A stretch of DNA of 64,000 nucleotides from assembly GCA_002943765.1 (NCBI GenBank), contig PQWQ01000004.1:3286001-3350000 (forward strand), given 5' to 3'. Numbering within the stretch: the stretch's first letter is position 1; the number at the start of each line of letters is the position of its first letter. The notes beneath the pieces are model-generated. The model was not told the origin of the DNA. It made no database searches and saw only the letters and a list, made by a program, of their open reading frames with translations. Positions 1 through 13,854 of the stretch are shown piece by piece. The translations under genes were made by a program, and so were the position numbers. This stretch comes from Psoroptes ovis (Eukaryota; Arthropoda; Arachnida; Sarcoptiformes; Psoroptidae).

Positions 1-3000
1 GGTCGAAATGAAATTGAAATTGAAGAAATGAAAATTGATTTGATCATCAAAAAAAAAGTGGAAAATAAATAGCAGAAGCCATTTGAAAATGGACCATTTG
101 AAAATTGAACACTTAGCCTGACCCTGACTTTGGCCAAATCGAAATCATCAATTTCAATACAGACAAAATGTTTCGCAGATACCTGTTTCAAAAAAAATAA
201 TTGTTTCAAATATTTGTGAATCAAAACAAAAAATAAAAACAATGGAAAATAAATTTAATTCAAAACTTTTCAATTCGTTTGTTTGTTCAAATATTGTTTC
301 CATCATTTTTTCTATGATTGAAAATATTTCACTTTTTTTCGATATTTCAAAAGTGAAAACCATTTATTTTACATTTTTTTTTCTCTTCTCCCTTAAATAC
401 TTTAGATTCAGATATAAATTGAATCTTTCGAGAAAAATTATTGTTTCACAGAGAGTTGTTTTGAACTTTTGTTTGTTTGTTTGTTTATTTGTTTGTTTGC
501 TCCGAAAAGTAAGCCAATGGAAGATTTAGCAATTTTAAGCGAAACAATTTGAGAGATATGGAATTGGTAATGATATATTTGTATTTGATATGATACATCA
601 ATTTCTTAGTTTTTCTTTTTTTTTCAAGGAAAGAATTGAAAAATAAAATTCAATATTTCTTTCTTCCTTGAAATCGAGTATCGATTTCAAAGCAAAAAGT
701 TTTCAAAACAATTCTTTCATTTCATTTCATTTTTTTTTCTTTCATCGAAAAGAATTGAATTCTTTCAATTTCTAGGAATTGTTTTCGATCATATTTTTAC
801 ATGACCCTAAAAATAGATATTAAATACATTTGAAAGTGTAAAGTAGAAAGCAAACAAGCAAAATATGGAATGAAATGATTGAACAAACAACAAACGATTT
901 TGAATCAATGCTAAAAACATGATTGAATCGCGATAAAATTCCGAACGGTTTGTTTCACGCTGTTTTTCCTTTTTCTGTGAAATTTTATTTCAATTTATCT
1001 GCATTTCGCTGGCCAACAGATGATCAGCAAACAAGCACACAAATAAGCACACAAACACATGATCGCACAAACCTTGAATAATAATGATAATCTCGATATT
1101 TTAAGTATAAATATCAGAAACATATTCATAGAAATGAATTTTTTAAAACTGAATTAATTCATATTTTTCCAATGATTAACGCTAAGATTTCGCTAATTTT
1201 TTTTTTGTTCGAAGCATTTTTTGACCTAAATTTATTTGGAATTTTTCATTGAATTCATGATGAATTAAGCAAGAATGAATGAACAGTGATTGGAAAAAAA
1301 ACAAAACGAAACACACAATAGAATTTGCATAAGAAATTTGATTCATTCAATAATAATAATTCTCTTTTTATTAAATAAATATTCTCCCTAAATAGCAATA
1401 GATTTTCTTATTTTGACGTTTTTTATTTTGTTGTTGTGTGTTTCACATCAATTTTGAAGCAATTTCAATTTAAATTGCAATCAATTGATAGATTGTAAAC
1501 ATTCAATTTTCATACATTTTGTTTACTTAGTTATTTGTTTGTTTGTTTGTTTGTTTGTAAGCTAATTAATTTCCATTATATTTTGATGGCAAAAATTTTC
1601 AACTTTTTTTTTTTTTTTTTTTGCTATTTTTTTATTCATGTTTCTAATATTTCAAAATAACACTTAACACACACACACACACACACACACAAAATACGAT
1701 TAATAGTTTTTCGATTATTCAATTCACAAATGTTATTATTATTCAATATTCATAAAGCTGTCCGAAAAGTTCATTTTGCTCACTCATTAGAGTTGCTTAT
1801 AAAAATCGGCCAGAACTTTTCGGACAGCCTAATATATATAATTTGAAATATAAATTTACATACATGGTTAAAAGAAAATTTATAAGAAAATAATAAAAGA
1901 AAAATAAAATAGATACAATGTAAATGAGATGAATAGAGAATAGAACGGAAAATGAAAATTTATTATTATTAATTTCTTTTTCTTATAATAATAATTTGAC
2001 AAGAAATTTGATAGAATCAAGATGAAATTTGAGAAAAATAAATCGAAAAAAATAAATAAATTAATGAATTCTGTGAACCCGATAAATATTGGAAACAACA
2101 ATAAAAAAAATGAATAAATGAATGAATGAATGAAGCTTAATACTTGAAAAAAATTTTTCGCTTTGAATCGATTCATTCATTCATTCAATTAGATTCAATT
2201 AGATTCAATTCTATTTCGTACTCTACTTTGTTCTTGTTTTTTTTTTTGTTTTCGTTTAATTTCATATCAGGGCATTTATATAAAATTACATCTACGATTA
2301 TTCTTGAATCTTATAAAATCAATGAACAAATGAAATGAACAAATAAACAAACAAAAACAAAAAACAAATTAAAAAATATAACAAATTGAACCACTATGAA
2401 CCGACGACCAATTCATTTATTTGTTTATTCATTCATTCATTCATTCATTGCTTTCACTTTGTTTGTGTTTATCGAATTGTGAATTAAATAATAACTAAAA
2501 TGGAATCATAATAATCGTAAATGATACAAACAATATTCCCATCATATACAGACATTATAATGTTGCATTATATTTCAAGAGAGAGAAAATTATTATTGGT
2601 TATTTGCATTGTATACACACTTACACACACACACACACACAATATGTTTAGATATTGTAAACGAATTAATAATGAATGTGTAAGAACAGATACAACATCA
2701 CGTTCATTGAATTGAATGGCAATAACTGGAATAACTTAAAAAAAAAAAAAATAATTCTGGTCTTGATTTTATTCTTTATTTTTGTTTGTTTGTTTGTTTG
2801 AAATTACTTTGATTCTCATTCATTCATCGATTCAAATCATTATGAACTTATTTCTCTTTCAAGGCTCTCAATGGCTTTGCTTATTTCTTTATTTTTTTTC
2901 AAATTTTTTCTTGAGTATTAGCATCCTTATCTTAATTGAAAGTTTTTTTTTCTCTGTGTTGTTCATTCTTGTTCACTGGAAATGGAATGAAAATTTTTGA

Positions 3001-3773
3001 TCACAAAAAATGGGAGAATTTTCTAAAAAAAAAAAAATTTCAAGCAAAATTGTTGTTTTAAAATAATGGCAAACAAACAGGCAAACATAATGCATCTTAT
3101 AAAATGTTCGAATTTAGGAAAAAAATTGCCTGAAAATAATGATTTTTGATAATTTTGAAAATATTTTTTTTTTATTTTTCTTCGTTTATTTTTAAGAATT
3201 TCGGGTTCCTGAACAAAACACGGAATCGGGGAAAAATTGAAGAAAATTTGGAAAAATTTAGCAAAAATGGAAATGCTAAAAGCAAAATTACATCAACAAA
3301 AAGTGAATAATGAATAAATGAATGAATGAAAACAAACAAACAAACAACATTAAAACCTTAAACAACAACAACAACAACAACATGAATTGATTGAATATTG
3401 AAATTATATTCATGAAATTATATTCATAAAAAAATGGAAAAAAAATTAAAATTTCATAAAATGGAAATTTTAAAATTAATGGAAAAATATAATATTCAAA
3501 ATAATTCCATTAGATTCATATTTTTTCAAAAAAAAAAAAAAAAAGAATCAATGAGAGGAGGAATCAACTTTATTTACAATAATAAGTCGGTTTCAGTCCT
3601 TTAATACGAAAATTGAATCAATCAGAAATGGAGTAAATATTAAATGGAAAATGTGAGTTTTTATATGGAAAAAAAATCGTAAAATAAATAAATAAATGAA
3701 TCAAAGAAATATTCTAAAGAATAAATAAAAACGAAAATTCTAATGATAAAAACAGATCATAATTTACACTTAC
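1..3773 (-). other. Intron 1 of the tomosyn-like gene (runs off left edge)
   Basis: No further tomosyn coding exon was recognised here. The expected next exon (family motif VRHGFP) would follow the donor at 3773 on the minus strand but is not seen, so this stretch is read as first intron. It holds poly-A/T runs, (ATTC)n runs, a (CA)n run at about 1668-1690, a second CA run near 2622-2640 and one mariner-like hairpin element (1755-1832). Short open frames here are low-complexity and show no domain. Confidence 0.55.
1755..1832. mobile_element. Mariner-type miniature hairpin element A
   Basis: A 78-bp near-palindrome. The left arm GCTGTCCGAAAAGTTC (1757-1772) is exactly complementary to the right arm at 1813-1828. 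TA dinucleotides flank both ends (1753-1754 and 1833-1834). The right end, read inward, begins TTAGGCTGTCC, the form of mariner terminal repeats. The loop (ATTAGAGTTGCTTATAAAAA region) resembles that of the element at 41423-41502. It has no coding capacity and is probably a non-autonomous mariner derivative lying in a tomosyn intron. Confidence 0.8.
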
Positions 3774-3926
3774 CGTACTAATTTTAAAATGTTGTGGTTT
3801 CAGCACATCTTCAGTTTCGGATTCAAGAAATGCTTTCGTACCCGATGATAATGATGATGATGATGGTTGGCCAACAGTCGAACGTATACCGTCCAAAACG
3901 CCACGAAAAAATCCAGATTTTTTCAT
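3774..3926 (-). CDS. tomosyn: Tomosyn (STXBP5-like) first coding exon, partial gene
   Basis: Encodes 51 residues starting MKKSGFFRGVLDGIRSTVG, then a Ser-rich linker, and ending EDVLKPQHFKIST. This matches the remembered N-terminus of tomosyn/STXBP5 (M-K-K-F-x-F-x-x-VLDG, then ETL-x-x-x-HF-x-x-x-KT), just before the first WD40 repeat. The exon ends at a consensus donor (ACG|GTAAGT, intron from 3773) in phase 0, as needed to join the family's VRHGFP motif. The start is the first ATG, preceded upstream by a T-rich minus-strand leader. Tomosyn binds syntaxin and SNAP25 through a C-terminal R-SNARE motif and inhibits vesicle priming; none of those parts lies in the window. Lethal(2) giant larvae is the main alternative, but its N-terminus lacks VLDG. 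Only this exon is visible. Confidence 0.72.
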
Positions 3927-4107
3927 TTTTTTTTTTTTTGTTTTTTGTTTTGTTTTTTTGTTTTTAAATTATGACTATATTTCGTATTGATAATATATGA
4001 TGATGTGAAATCTCTTTGATTTTTTCAACGCAGAAAAAGAAGAAGAAAAAATCAAATCAATCAAATTTTATAATAAATAATTTGATTTGATTTGATCAGC
4101 ATTAGTA

Positions 4108-4131
4108 ATGATGATGATGATGATGATGATG
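4108..4131. repeat. (ATG)n microsatellite
   Basis: Eight perfect ATG units, about 180 bp upstream of the tomosyn start codon on its strand. Confidence 0.9.
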
Positions 4132-5681
4132 AATCGATGCTACCGAAATAAATCTAAAATCCAAATGAAATGAAATGAAATCAAAAAGAAAATAAATGTT
4201 AGAATTTCATTTATATATTTAATTGATTCAATTGAAATGGAAATGTTTGTATTTTTTTTGATGGAAAAAGATTGATTGAAATTGTAATATTTTTCCATGT
4301 TTTTCGATTTGATTTGATTTGATTTGATTGAATTTCGGGAAAACATTGATTATTTTGATTGAAATTTTAATGAAAATAAAAATGAAATGAGAAAATTTTA
4401 TGATCATTGATACAATAAAATTGAAAATTGATTGAATTCACAATTTACAAAGTTTTTATTTTCGCTTACAAAAAAAAGAAATTCTAATAACAAAGTTTTG
4501 TGATTGGAAATTTTTTTTTCTTTTATTCAATTCTTATGATTTATTTTTTGACATGTTGTCGCATGTTATATCGGAAATTTTTGAAATAACAACAACAACA
4601 ACAAATCAAACATTTATAAACATTTATTGAAAAAAAATAATCAAAATTAATAAGATTAATCGATAACCGAAATAAAAACCATGAATAACATCATAAAAAA
4701 TTTATAAATTTTTTCATCAAAATAAAATGAAATTCAAATACCCATCAAATTCACCACATATTATGTCATTCATTGGAAAAATTCGGATTGGCATTGCACT
4801 GATACGATTTTTTTTCCATGATTGGAAAAATTTTCAATAAATTTTTCATGTTCAACCGAACATAATATATGAAAAGATCGATCATAATCACTATATTAAA
4901 TCAAAATCATTATAAAATTAGAACGAATTTTGGACCGAATCATGGCATATGCTTAAATTCCAACAAATGTCAAAAATTTTGACATTTTCACTCAGTCAGT
5001 AATACAAAATATCAATACAAGTCGATATCTAAGAATTCATAGACATTCATCATGATAATATATTGACAACAACAAAAGCTGATCATGAAAAAAAAAAATT
5101 TTCAATTATTCAATCGTTTCACCTTTCATATTTGTTCAATAATATTAATAATAATTTTAAAATCATTACAAATTTTTCCTTTTTTTTTCTTTCATTTCAA
5201 ACAAAGAAAACTCAGAACAAATAAATTTTGATTATAAAAATAATAACAATGAAAATTATTATTGATATTTGAAATTATTTTTTTTTTTTAATAAAAATGA
5301 ATATAAATTTGAATATTATTTCAATGGAAATCAAACAAACAAAGCACTACAAATCATAATACCCAAGAAAAAAAGATACAAAAAACAAATTGATCCTTTC
5401 ATATTTTTTTTTTGGTGAAAAGAATTTTTTTAAAAGTAAAAAGTGAAAGAAAAGGAAAAAACATCAAAAGTTGAAATGATGATACATAATAAATCAATGA
5501 TTGCAACTTAAGGATAAACATATTCCTGCGAAATAATTTGAGAATACACCATTATCTTCGATTTGAATGAATAAATGAAACAATTGAACAATGAAAGTAT
5601 CAGAAAATGGTGGAAATATAAGCAGAATCTATTTCTTTTTCATATTCTTGTATTCACAGAAATCAAACACAAAAGCAGCAA

Positions 5682-5700
5682 CAGCAGCAGCAGCAGCAGC
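5682..5700. repeat. (CAG)n microsatellite
   Basis: Six CAG units in otherwise AT-rich non-coding DNA. It is unusual here because most microsatellites in the window are AT-only or CA. No long open frame supports a coding polyglutamine tract. Confidence 0.85.
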
Positions 5701-8700
5701 TTCAGCTCGATAAACAATTGAAAATAACAACAACAGAATCAATAATATTTGAAATTATGTTTTTGGTTGGTGTTTGCCAGCATAAAGAAAATTTTCTGAA
5801 GTTGTTGTTCGGTGCTTTTGTGTTTGAATTTCTATTCTTAAATTTCAAATTTTCTTTGAATTAAAAATTCAAAGAAAAATGAAATCAAAATGAGAAAATA
5901 AGAATTTCATTGTTTATTCTTTTCGATTATTTCGATTATTTTCTTCTTATATTTTCTTCGCTTGAAATTATGAATATTCTTTACAAAGTTTCGAAGAAAT
6001 ATTGTGCGAGGATTTCGAGGATATTTGAAAGATATTTGGAAGATATTTGGATGATATATTGAGCACGCACTTACACTGAATTCATTGAAATGAATGCACA
6101 TGAAAATTGAAAACAAAGATTTTTATTGAATCGCTATTTTTCTCAAATTCAAGGCAAAATTTTCTATTTTGAAATCATCAAAAATACATTAAAAACAAAT
6201 GATGATGATGATGATGATAAAAAAAATATTGCGGATATTCTTTGGATCTATTATTTTTTCAATTTTTCGTTATTTTGGCATATATATATATATCTTGTTC
6301 ATCGTTTGTGTTTTTTGGATCATATTATAATCATCATCATCATCATCATCATCATTATGATCATTTGCACAGAATTTTATTTTTGCTTTTATTCTATTTC
6401 AGTTTTATTTTTATTTTTATTTTTATTTTCAAACAAATAAATTAAAAATTGTGAATAAATGAATGAATGAATGAATGTGACGCAACTAATAAAAGATTGT
6501 GATTAATGGAAATGAAAAATTTTCTCATATAAAACAAAATGAACGAATGAATCAATGAATGGAAATGATTTCAAAATAATAAAAGAAAATGAAAATTGAG
6601 ATCAATGATAAATTCAATGGATCGAAAATCAAATAATCAAAATGAAAATGTGAATGAAAATAAAGATAAAGGGTGAATGCTGATGATGATGATGATGATT
6701 TTTTCAATAAAATTTTCTCCGATCAAAAGTCATTAGAATTATTCAAAATGATGATGATGATGATGATGATGATAATAATAATGATGATGATAATGATTAT
6801 CATTAACATCATTATTCTTCTTGATTATTTGAAATTAATTACGCTTCAATTTGATTTTTAATTTCGAAAATTTTTCAATCAATGATGATTACACAAAATT
6901 AGTTTGACTTTTTGAGTTTTGACTTTTTGACTTTTGAGTTTTTTGATTTTAATTATAAAATATCGAATAGCTGAAAATACATTGATTTGCTTTCGCTCTC
7001 TCTCTCTCTCTTTTGACATCAACATGTTTATTCATGTGTAATTAATTGATTAGTAGTCATCAGGAAGAATATCTTGGAAGGAAAATAATAAGGTAATGAA
7101 ATTTTCAAGTGGATTTTGAATTTTGAAAAAAGGAATGAATTCTGAATTCTGCATTGATTGAAAAAACAAAGTAATTTTTCAATTTAAGAAAATCAAACAA
7201 TTTCGATTTGGATCCAATAGAGAAATGCTTCGAGCATTTTTTTTTTTCATTTTTGTTTTGAATTTCAATTTGTCTTTGAACATTTGAAATCATCATTTTA
7301 TATTCATGATTTCATTCATTGTAATAATCATAAAACAAACAATTGATCGGCAATTTTTTTTTGGAAGAAAATGAGTTTTCTTATTTCAATAAGTGCATTT
7401 GTATTTATTGATATAAGAGATTATCATTTTGATATTGATTCAGTGATATATTCTTATTCGTATTCATTGGATTATTTTGCATTCAATTCAGCAAAAAAAA
7501 AAAAAAAAAAATTCTGAAAGAAGAAAATGAAAAACAAATGATCTAAATCCACATTCAGAAAAATTTTTTGCAAACTCAAACATTTTTTTCTCGGACTTTC
7601 GTTCAGCTAAAATGGTCGGAATAATTGAAATTATAATAATAACGTAATAATCATGATAATACTGAGAAAAAAATGCAAAAAATAAAAGTAAAAATTCATT
7701 ATTTTTTTTTCATTTGCTCAATGAACAAATAATATTTGATTATTTGTTTATCGATAATTATTTATCGATCATCAAAAGCTGGATTCACTAATAATATGAG
7801 TGATAATAACTCAAACAAACAACAAGCAACTACAGCAGCAGATGTATTGTAAAATTGAATATTACAACATTAAAAAATCAATCAATCAATCAATCAATCA
7901 ATGATTTAATGTTTTTTTTTCTTCAAAATCGTTTAATTTCATATCAAATTTTCAACTTACACATGTATACAAACATGTAATATACACAGATATACATTTG
8001 AAAAAAAATCTGTGAATCAGTGTTTTAGTTTTTCGCCTTAGTTTTCATTTTGTTTGTCATGTGTTTAATGTGTTATGAGGGTGTTAGTTTTATGGTTATT
8101 ATTATTATTATTTTTATGATTATTATGATTATTATTTCTTTCATAATAAATCGTTTATTTTGACAGTTACTGTGTAAATAATCTCACAATTTGAACTAAA
8201 ACCAAATCAAACAAATGAAAATTTTGATCAAAATAAAATAAGAGTTTTGTGCGTTGAATTATTTATTCAAAAAATTATTATGATTATTAACACTTGGATT
8301 CACTTAATATCCAGCAATCATTATAATTATAATTATAATTATTTGCTCAAATTTAATCAATCAATTTCGGTGTTTCAGGCGTGAAAATGCTTGGAAAATA
8401 TACGCAAAAAAAAAGTGGATGAAAAAAACTGGAAAAAATAAGCGTCAAACTTTTCAATTTTGTTTTTCTTGCGTCAAAAAATTATTACAAAAATTGTTGA
8501 TGCATTTGTTTTGCATCAGAAAAAAAAACGATGAATCAAAGATGATTATTTACAAACGAATAGCTTTTGAGAAGAGAACTTTATAGAATTTTCAAATTAT
8601 GATAATTATTATTATTATTGAATGAAAATTAGGTCCATAAAAAAAATGAAATGCAAATAAATCAAAGCAAAGCAAAGCAAAGCAAATAAACAAACAAACA

Positions 8701-11700
8701 AACAACTTGACATCACACACACACACACACATCAAAAACAGTGTTTGTGTATTTGCTCAAATTTCTCATATTTTTCTGAGAATTCAGAATTATTTTTCCT
8801 AAACAAATTGAAAATTATAATATCCAAATAAATCTCATAGACAAACATTTTGATAAACTTTGTCCTCGAAACAAAAATTGGATAAATAAAGATGAATTAA
8901 AATGAATGAAATCAAACGATAATTTGCAAATAACCGAGGCAAATTGGAGACATTGATATGAAATACAGTACTGAAATCGAGTCAAATTGAAAAAAGAAAA
9001 ACTTCCATGTTGGCCTATCAATTTCAATTTATTTTATTTTGCATTCATTCATTCATTTCATTTATTCATTTCATTTTCAATCATTCAATTGACTGATATT
9101 TCAATTTATTTTCGGAAATAAAAATGTTTATTTTATAAAATTTATTTATTTTCAAATAAATAAATAAATAAATAAACAAATATAAAACCGAAAATATTGT
9201 CACAGATTAAGAGGACAAAGAGGGCTCTCGATAAGAGTCAAAAATAGAGGAGCCAGAAAAAAAATCAGAGAACTCTTGTTTTATTTATTCATTTTTTGCT
9301 TCAATTTGCGCGATCAATCACAATCAATATTATATCATAGATCAACAAACATTCAAACATTCAAATTTTAAGTAGAAAAAAATTTCAATTACAATACAAT
9401 TTGTGATTTATACATAAATAACACTGAAAATGAATTTTCAAAAAATAAAATTTGATACATTGATAATAAAATTATTATTATTATTATTATTAGAATGGGA
9501 AATAAATAAAGAAAATAAAAAATGAAAATCAAACAAAAATAATCATAATCAAACACATACCCGAAAAGTTGTTTTCACTGCAATTATTACTGATAGTAAT
9601 TGTTGAAAATATTTTCGTCTATGTTTTTTTTTCTTCTAAAATTATATATTGTATTCACACAATGACAATGACGAAACGTTAAAAAAACAAATTGAAGCCG
9701 AAATAACAATAAAAATTTATTTTATTTTTATTATATTTTGAAATATTTGCAATCAAATTAATGGAAAAAAAAAACAAAATGAAAATGAATTAAATTATTT
9801 CAATGAATGAATATGAATATGACTATGATTTTATTTTTTTCGAATGTTGAATGTATATGAAATGGATTTTAATGACAATTATTGTAATTATTATTATTAT
9901 TATAATTATTCAATGATAATTATCATAATTAAAATTCACACACACACACACATAAATAAATAAATAAACACACATTTATTTATATACAGTATTGAATGAA
10001 TTATACCACAAAATGATGAAAACTATCGGTTTTTTTTAATGGTTTTAAATGTTCGCTTTTTTTGCATTGAATTTTCAAAGGGTTTATTGTCAAAATTTGA
10101 TTATTTGAATATTTCAATATTTGTGTGATTATTTTCAAATTAAATCAAATAAAATCAATCAAATACAAATGAATGAAATTCAAAGTATTATTTATAAAGT
10201 AAATATGAGATGATCGAATAAACCAAAACAAAAAACAAAACAAAACGTCAAATAATTGATTTTTTGCCCACAAGTAATTTTTATCGAAAAAAAAATTTCA
10301 CCTATTAATAAGGGTTGTTGACTGTTACTGTTGTTTTATTATTGTTTTCACTGTTGTTGCTTCATGCTGATGTATTGTTAGCGCTTTTTCTTCTCATACA
10401 TTTGTAGTCACAAATCATGTCATGTTCACTGATGTGATTCATTCATTTTTCATTTCGATTTTTTCCAATTTTCAAATTTAAACTTTCAATTTTTTCCGTT
10501 TTAGAAAACGACCATAAGTTGTAATAGTTGATGCATCATAAAACTGAAAAATTACTTTGAAAAATAAAATGCACCACTTTTTGATTCCAATAAATGTTCA
10601 AAGTTTTGTCATTTTTCTTGTCAATGTACAACAATTTCGTATGGTACATGCATTTCGAATTCGGTATTCGATTGCTTGTTGGAAATTGTTTATTTATTTT
10701 ATTTTATTTTTGTTTGAAAAACTACGATCAATACATGTTTGTTTTCGGAGAGAAAAAAAATTGTATAATTCAATGTATTCGATGTTTAATAGGGGAGAAA
10801 AACTATTCGTAAGAGAAAAAATTATGCCAAAAAATTCAACGAAAAATTCGTTCATTTAAATAGAGTAAGAGATGGAAACGACCAAAAAAGAAAACCAAAT
10901 GGAAAAAAAACACTACGTACACACATAAACAAATGATCGAAATAATGGTATATTGATGATGACGATGATGATGATGATGATGGAATATTTGCAAATACAA
11001 CAACAAGCAGCAAAATATCGAAAATATGAACATATGAATATGCACACATAGACACACACACACACAGACCAAACACACAGAATATATCTGTTTCAGTAAT
11101 TTTATCAGTAATTTTTTCTTTTTTTTGCCTTTTTTAGTATGTATATTCAAAATTCAATTCTTCAAAATGATGATTATCACTGATAAAGTATTCTGAGTTT
11201 ACAATATAGAATCATTGATAAAGAATGAGAGAAGAAAATTTCCAAAAACGAAAAACAGAATTTTTTTTTTCATTTCAAAATTCTTTGATTCTTTGATTTC
11301 GATTCGTTGTTCGTTCTTTCGCTATCATTGTTGTTGTTGTTGTTGTTGTTGTTTTTCAAACTTCTACGATGCGATTTCAAACCAGAAAAAAAATAGTGAA
11401 ATGAAATGATAGTGAAACACAGCCAGAAAAAAAAACCATATCATTTGAAATCACAAATGATCAAAAAAAAAAAAAAAAGGACCACGCAATAATAATCACA
11501 TGAAAGAATCACCATCAAAAATGAATGAATGAATGAATGAATAAACCAAGCATTTTTCGATTTTTCAAAATATTCATTTTTCTATTCTTGTTTTTGTTTT
11601 TCTATCCAAATAATGAAACAATTATAACATATGTACGCATGTCCATGCGACAACTCACAACACTTTCAATTCTGAGATTCTGGATTTTTTTGAAAACCAG

Positions 11701-12291
11701 CAAAATATTGAAAGAAAAATTTCAAAGAATTTTTTCGAAAAAATTCTTTCAAATGAATGAATGAATGAATGAATGAATAGTGGTAGAAGTTTTATTTATT
11801 GTAAGAATTTCTTTTGTTGTTGTTGTTGTTATAGTTATTTGAAGAAAAAGAAATATATTCACATACGATTCTTGGCCATTACAATAATAATAATAGTAAT
11901 AATAATAATAATAATGTTAATGGCAATTTTTTTTAATAATATTTTATGGTAAATAATACTCTATATTTAAAGTGATGAAGAATATAGAATATATATATTT
12001 TTTTCCATTATATTTTAATGGTAAATAATGATAATAATAATAATAATAAATTATTTTATTTTCATTTTATTTACCAGATCTAGATTAGTTTTCTTTCTAT
12101 TTTTTACTTATATTTCTTTTTTTTTTTTTTTTGGTCAGCCATAAATATAAAGCTGCTACCAAAAAAAAAAAAAAAAAAAAAAATTTCTATTTCAACTATT
12201 TTTTGTAGAATATACATTGAATATATATATATAAACCAAATGGTTTATAAGTTATGGTATATATTTGTATGAAAATAATGCATATTGTATT

Positions 12292-12373
12292 TTAGGTTGT
12301 CGCAATAAGTTTTTGCCGATTTTCTCATGATTCTCTACGATATAATCGGTAAAAACTTTTCGAACGACTCCAA
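12292..12373. mobile_element. Mariner-type miniature hairpin element B
   Basis: An 82-bp near-palindrome. The left arm begins TTAGGTTGTCGCAATAAG and continues TTTTTGCCGAT; the right arm read inward begins TTGGAGTCGTTCGAAAAG and continues TTTTTACCGAT. TA follows the right end (12374-12375), while the left TA is blurred. The arms have diverged more than in the other copies, which suggests an older insertion. There is no coding content. Confidence 0.75.
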
Positions 12374-13829
12374 TACATATATGTGAATGTGTTATTTCGA
12401 TTAAAATTCGAAATAATAATGAATGAAAGTAATAATCAAAACTTTAATGATAATAATGACTTTGATTGTTGATTCTCTGTCGTCGGTGTTAAGTTGTGTT
12501 TTATCCAAAATGGATATAGACATTGTTATATATTTTATATGGATAAAAAATATAAAAGATTTATTCATCCATTCATTAGTCATTAGTATATAGACTTATG
12601 ATGAAAAAAAAATATACTGAACAATAAATTATTTTACAATTTTTTTTTTCTAATTTATAAATGAATTTAAAACAAAAAACAAAAAAATATCCATGTTATT
12701 AATGATAATAATAATAATAATAATAATAATATATGGATTTACTACATGGATTTATTTTACGAAACATTTTTAAATTGAAAAATTAAATTATTCATTTTAA
12801 ATTCTTCTTAATTCTTAAACAAAAAAATTGAATTAAATATAATTTATATTTCTCAAATTGAATATAATTCATATTTATTATGATATATTCACTTATATAT
12901 ATTTTGCATGTATTTTTTTTCATTTCGTTTTTGTTTATGTATGTTTGTTTCAATGTTCAAATATGCTTACGAGAAAAAATGTAAATATTGTATTGTAAAT
13001 TGAGGAAATGAATAAAAAAAAAACTTTTACTTATCCTGTCAATATTCAATGTTCAATGTTCAATTTCCAATACTCAATATTTGCTATAATCGTATTAAAT
13101 AATATCAAAAAAAAGAAAAAAGATAATTTAAATTGAATTTGAATGTATGAATCTTCTTGTTTTAAAATGATTTTCGTTTGTTTCCTAATAAACATTTCGA
13201 AATATATGCACAGAAAATTCATACAAAAAAAAAAAAAAAAAAACAAAACCCTATTAAAAAAATTAAAGCAAGCATCCAGTTAAACATCAAACAAACAAAC
13301 GAACTAAAAAAATTTGGATGCAATGGAACAAATGATCGAAAACTATAAATTTATACAAAAACACACATGTACACTTAGATATATATATATAAGATATACG
13401 TGGTGGAGAGCGCAATTTTGGTTGAATTTAACTTTTTTTTTTTCACGAAATAAACTTATGACACAACAACAAGTTTTTTTTTTTGTAAAAATTTTATTTA
13501 TTGATAAAAATGATAATGACAATGACAATGACAACATTTGATGAAAATAACGACTGACTGAATAATAATTGGAAAAAATTTTTCATTTTGATTAAAATGA
13601 CGGAAAATATATACATTATGAGAAAGGAATGTGATAGAAAGGTAATTAAATCGAGGATGTTTTGAATACTTTAAATCATAACGATGTGCATGTTTAGCCA
13701 ATGTGATTAAATTGGAATTTTTTTGCCAAATATGGTAATCAGCTAAACATTATCATCATTAAGCTAACGATTTAAAAATTAATGATGTTAAATAACATCC
13801 CTTTAGATCAATAACTACCATTTCTATTA

Positions 13830-13854
13830 CATATATATATATATATATATATAT
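13830..13854. repeat. (AT)n microsatellite
   Basis: About twelve AT units, capable of cruciform extrusion. It lies in the gene-free interval, with no attached gene signal. Confidence 0.9.

Noticed and set aside
6126..6445. Open frames with Asp, His and Ile runs
   Set aside because: They follow (GATGAT)n and (ATC)n microsatellites and have no domain, splice context or conservation signal.
10836..11150. His- and Cys-rich minus-strand frames
   Set aside because: They are translations of (ATG)n and (CA)n repeats, overlapping in several frames.
12141..12185. Possible tRNA or small structured RNA near GGTCAGCCATAAATATAAAGC
   Set aside because: Only flanking poly-T and poly-A runs can pair; there is no cloverleaf or T-loop motif.
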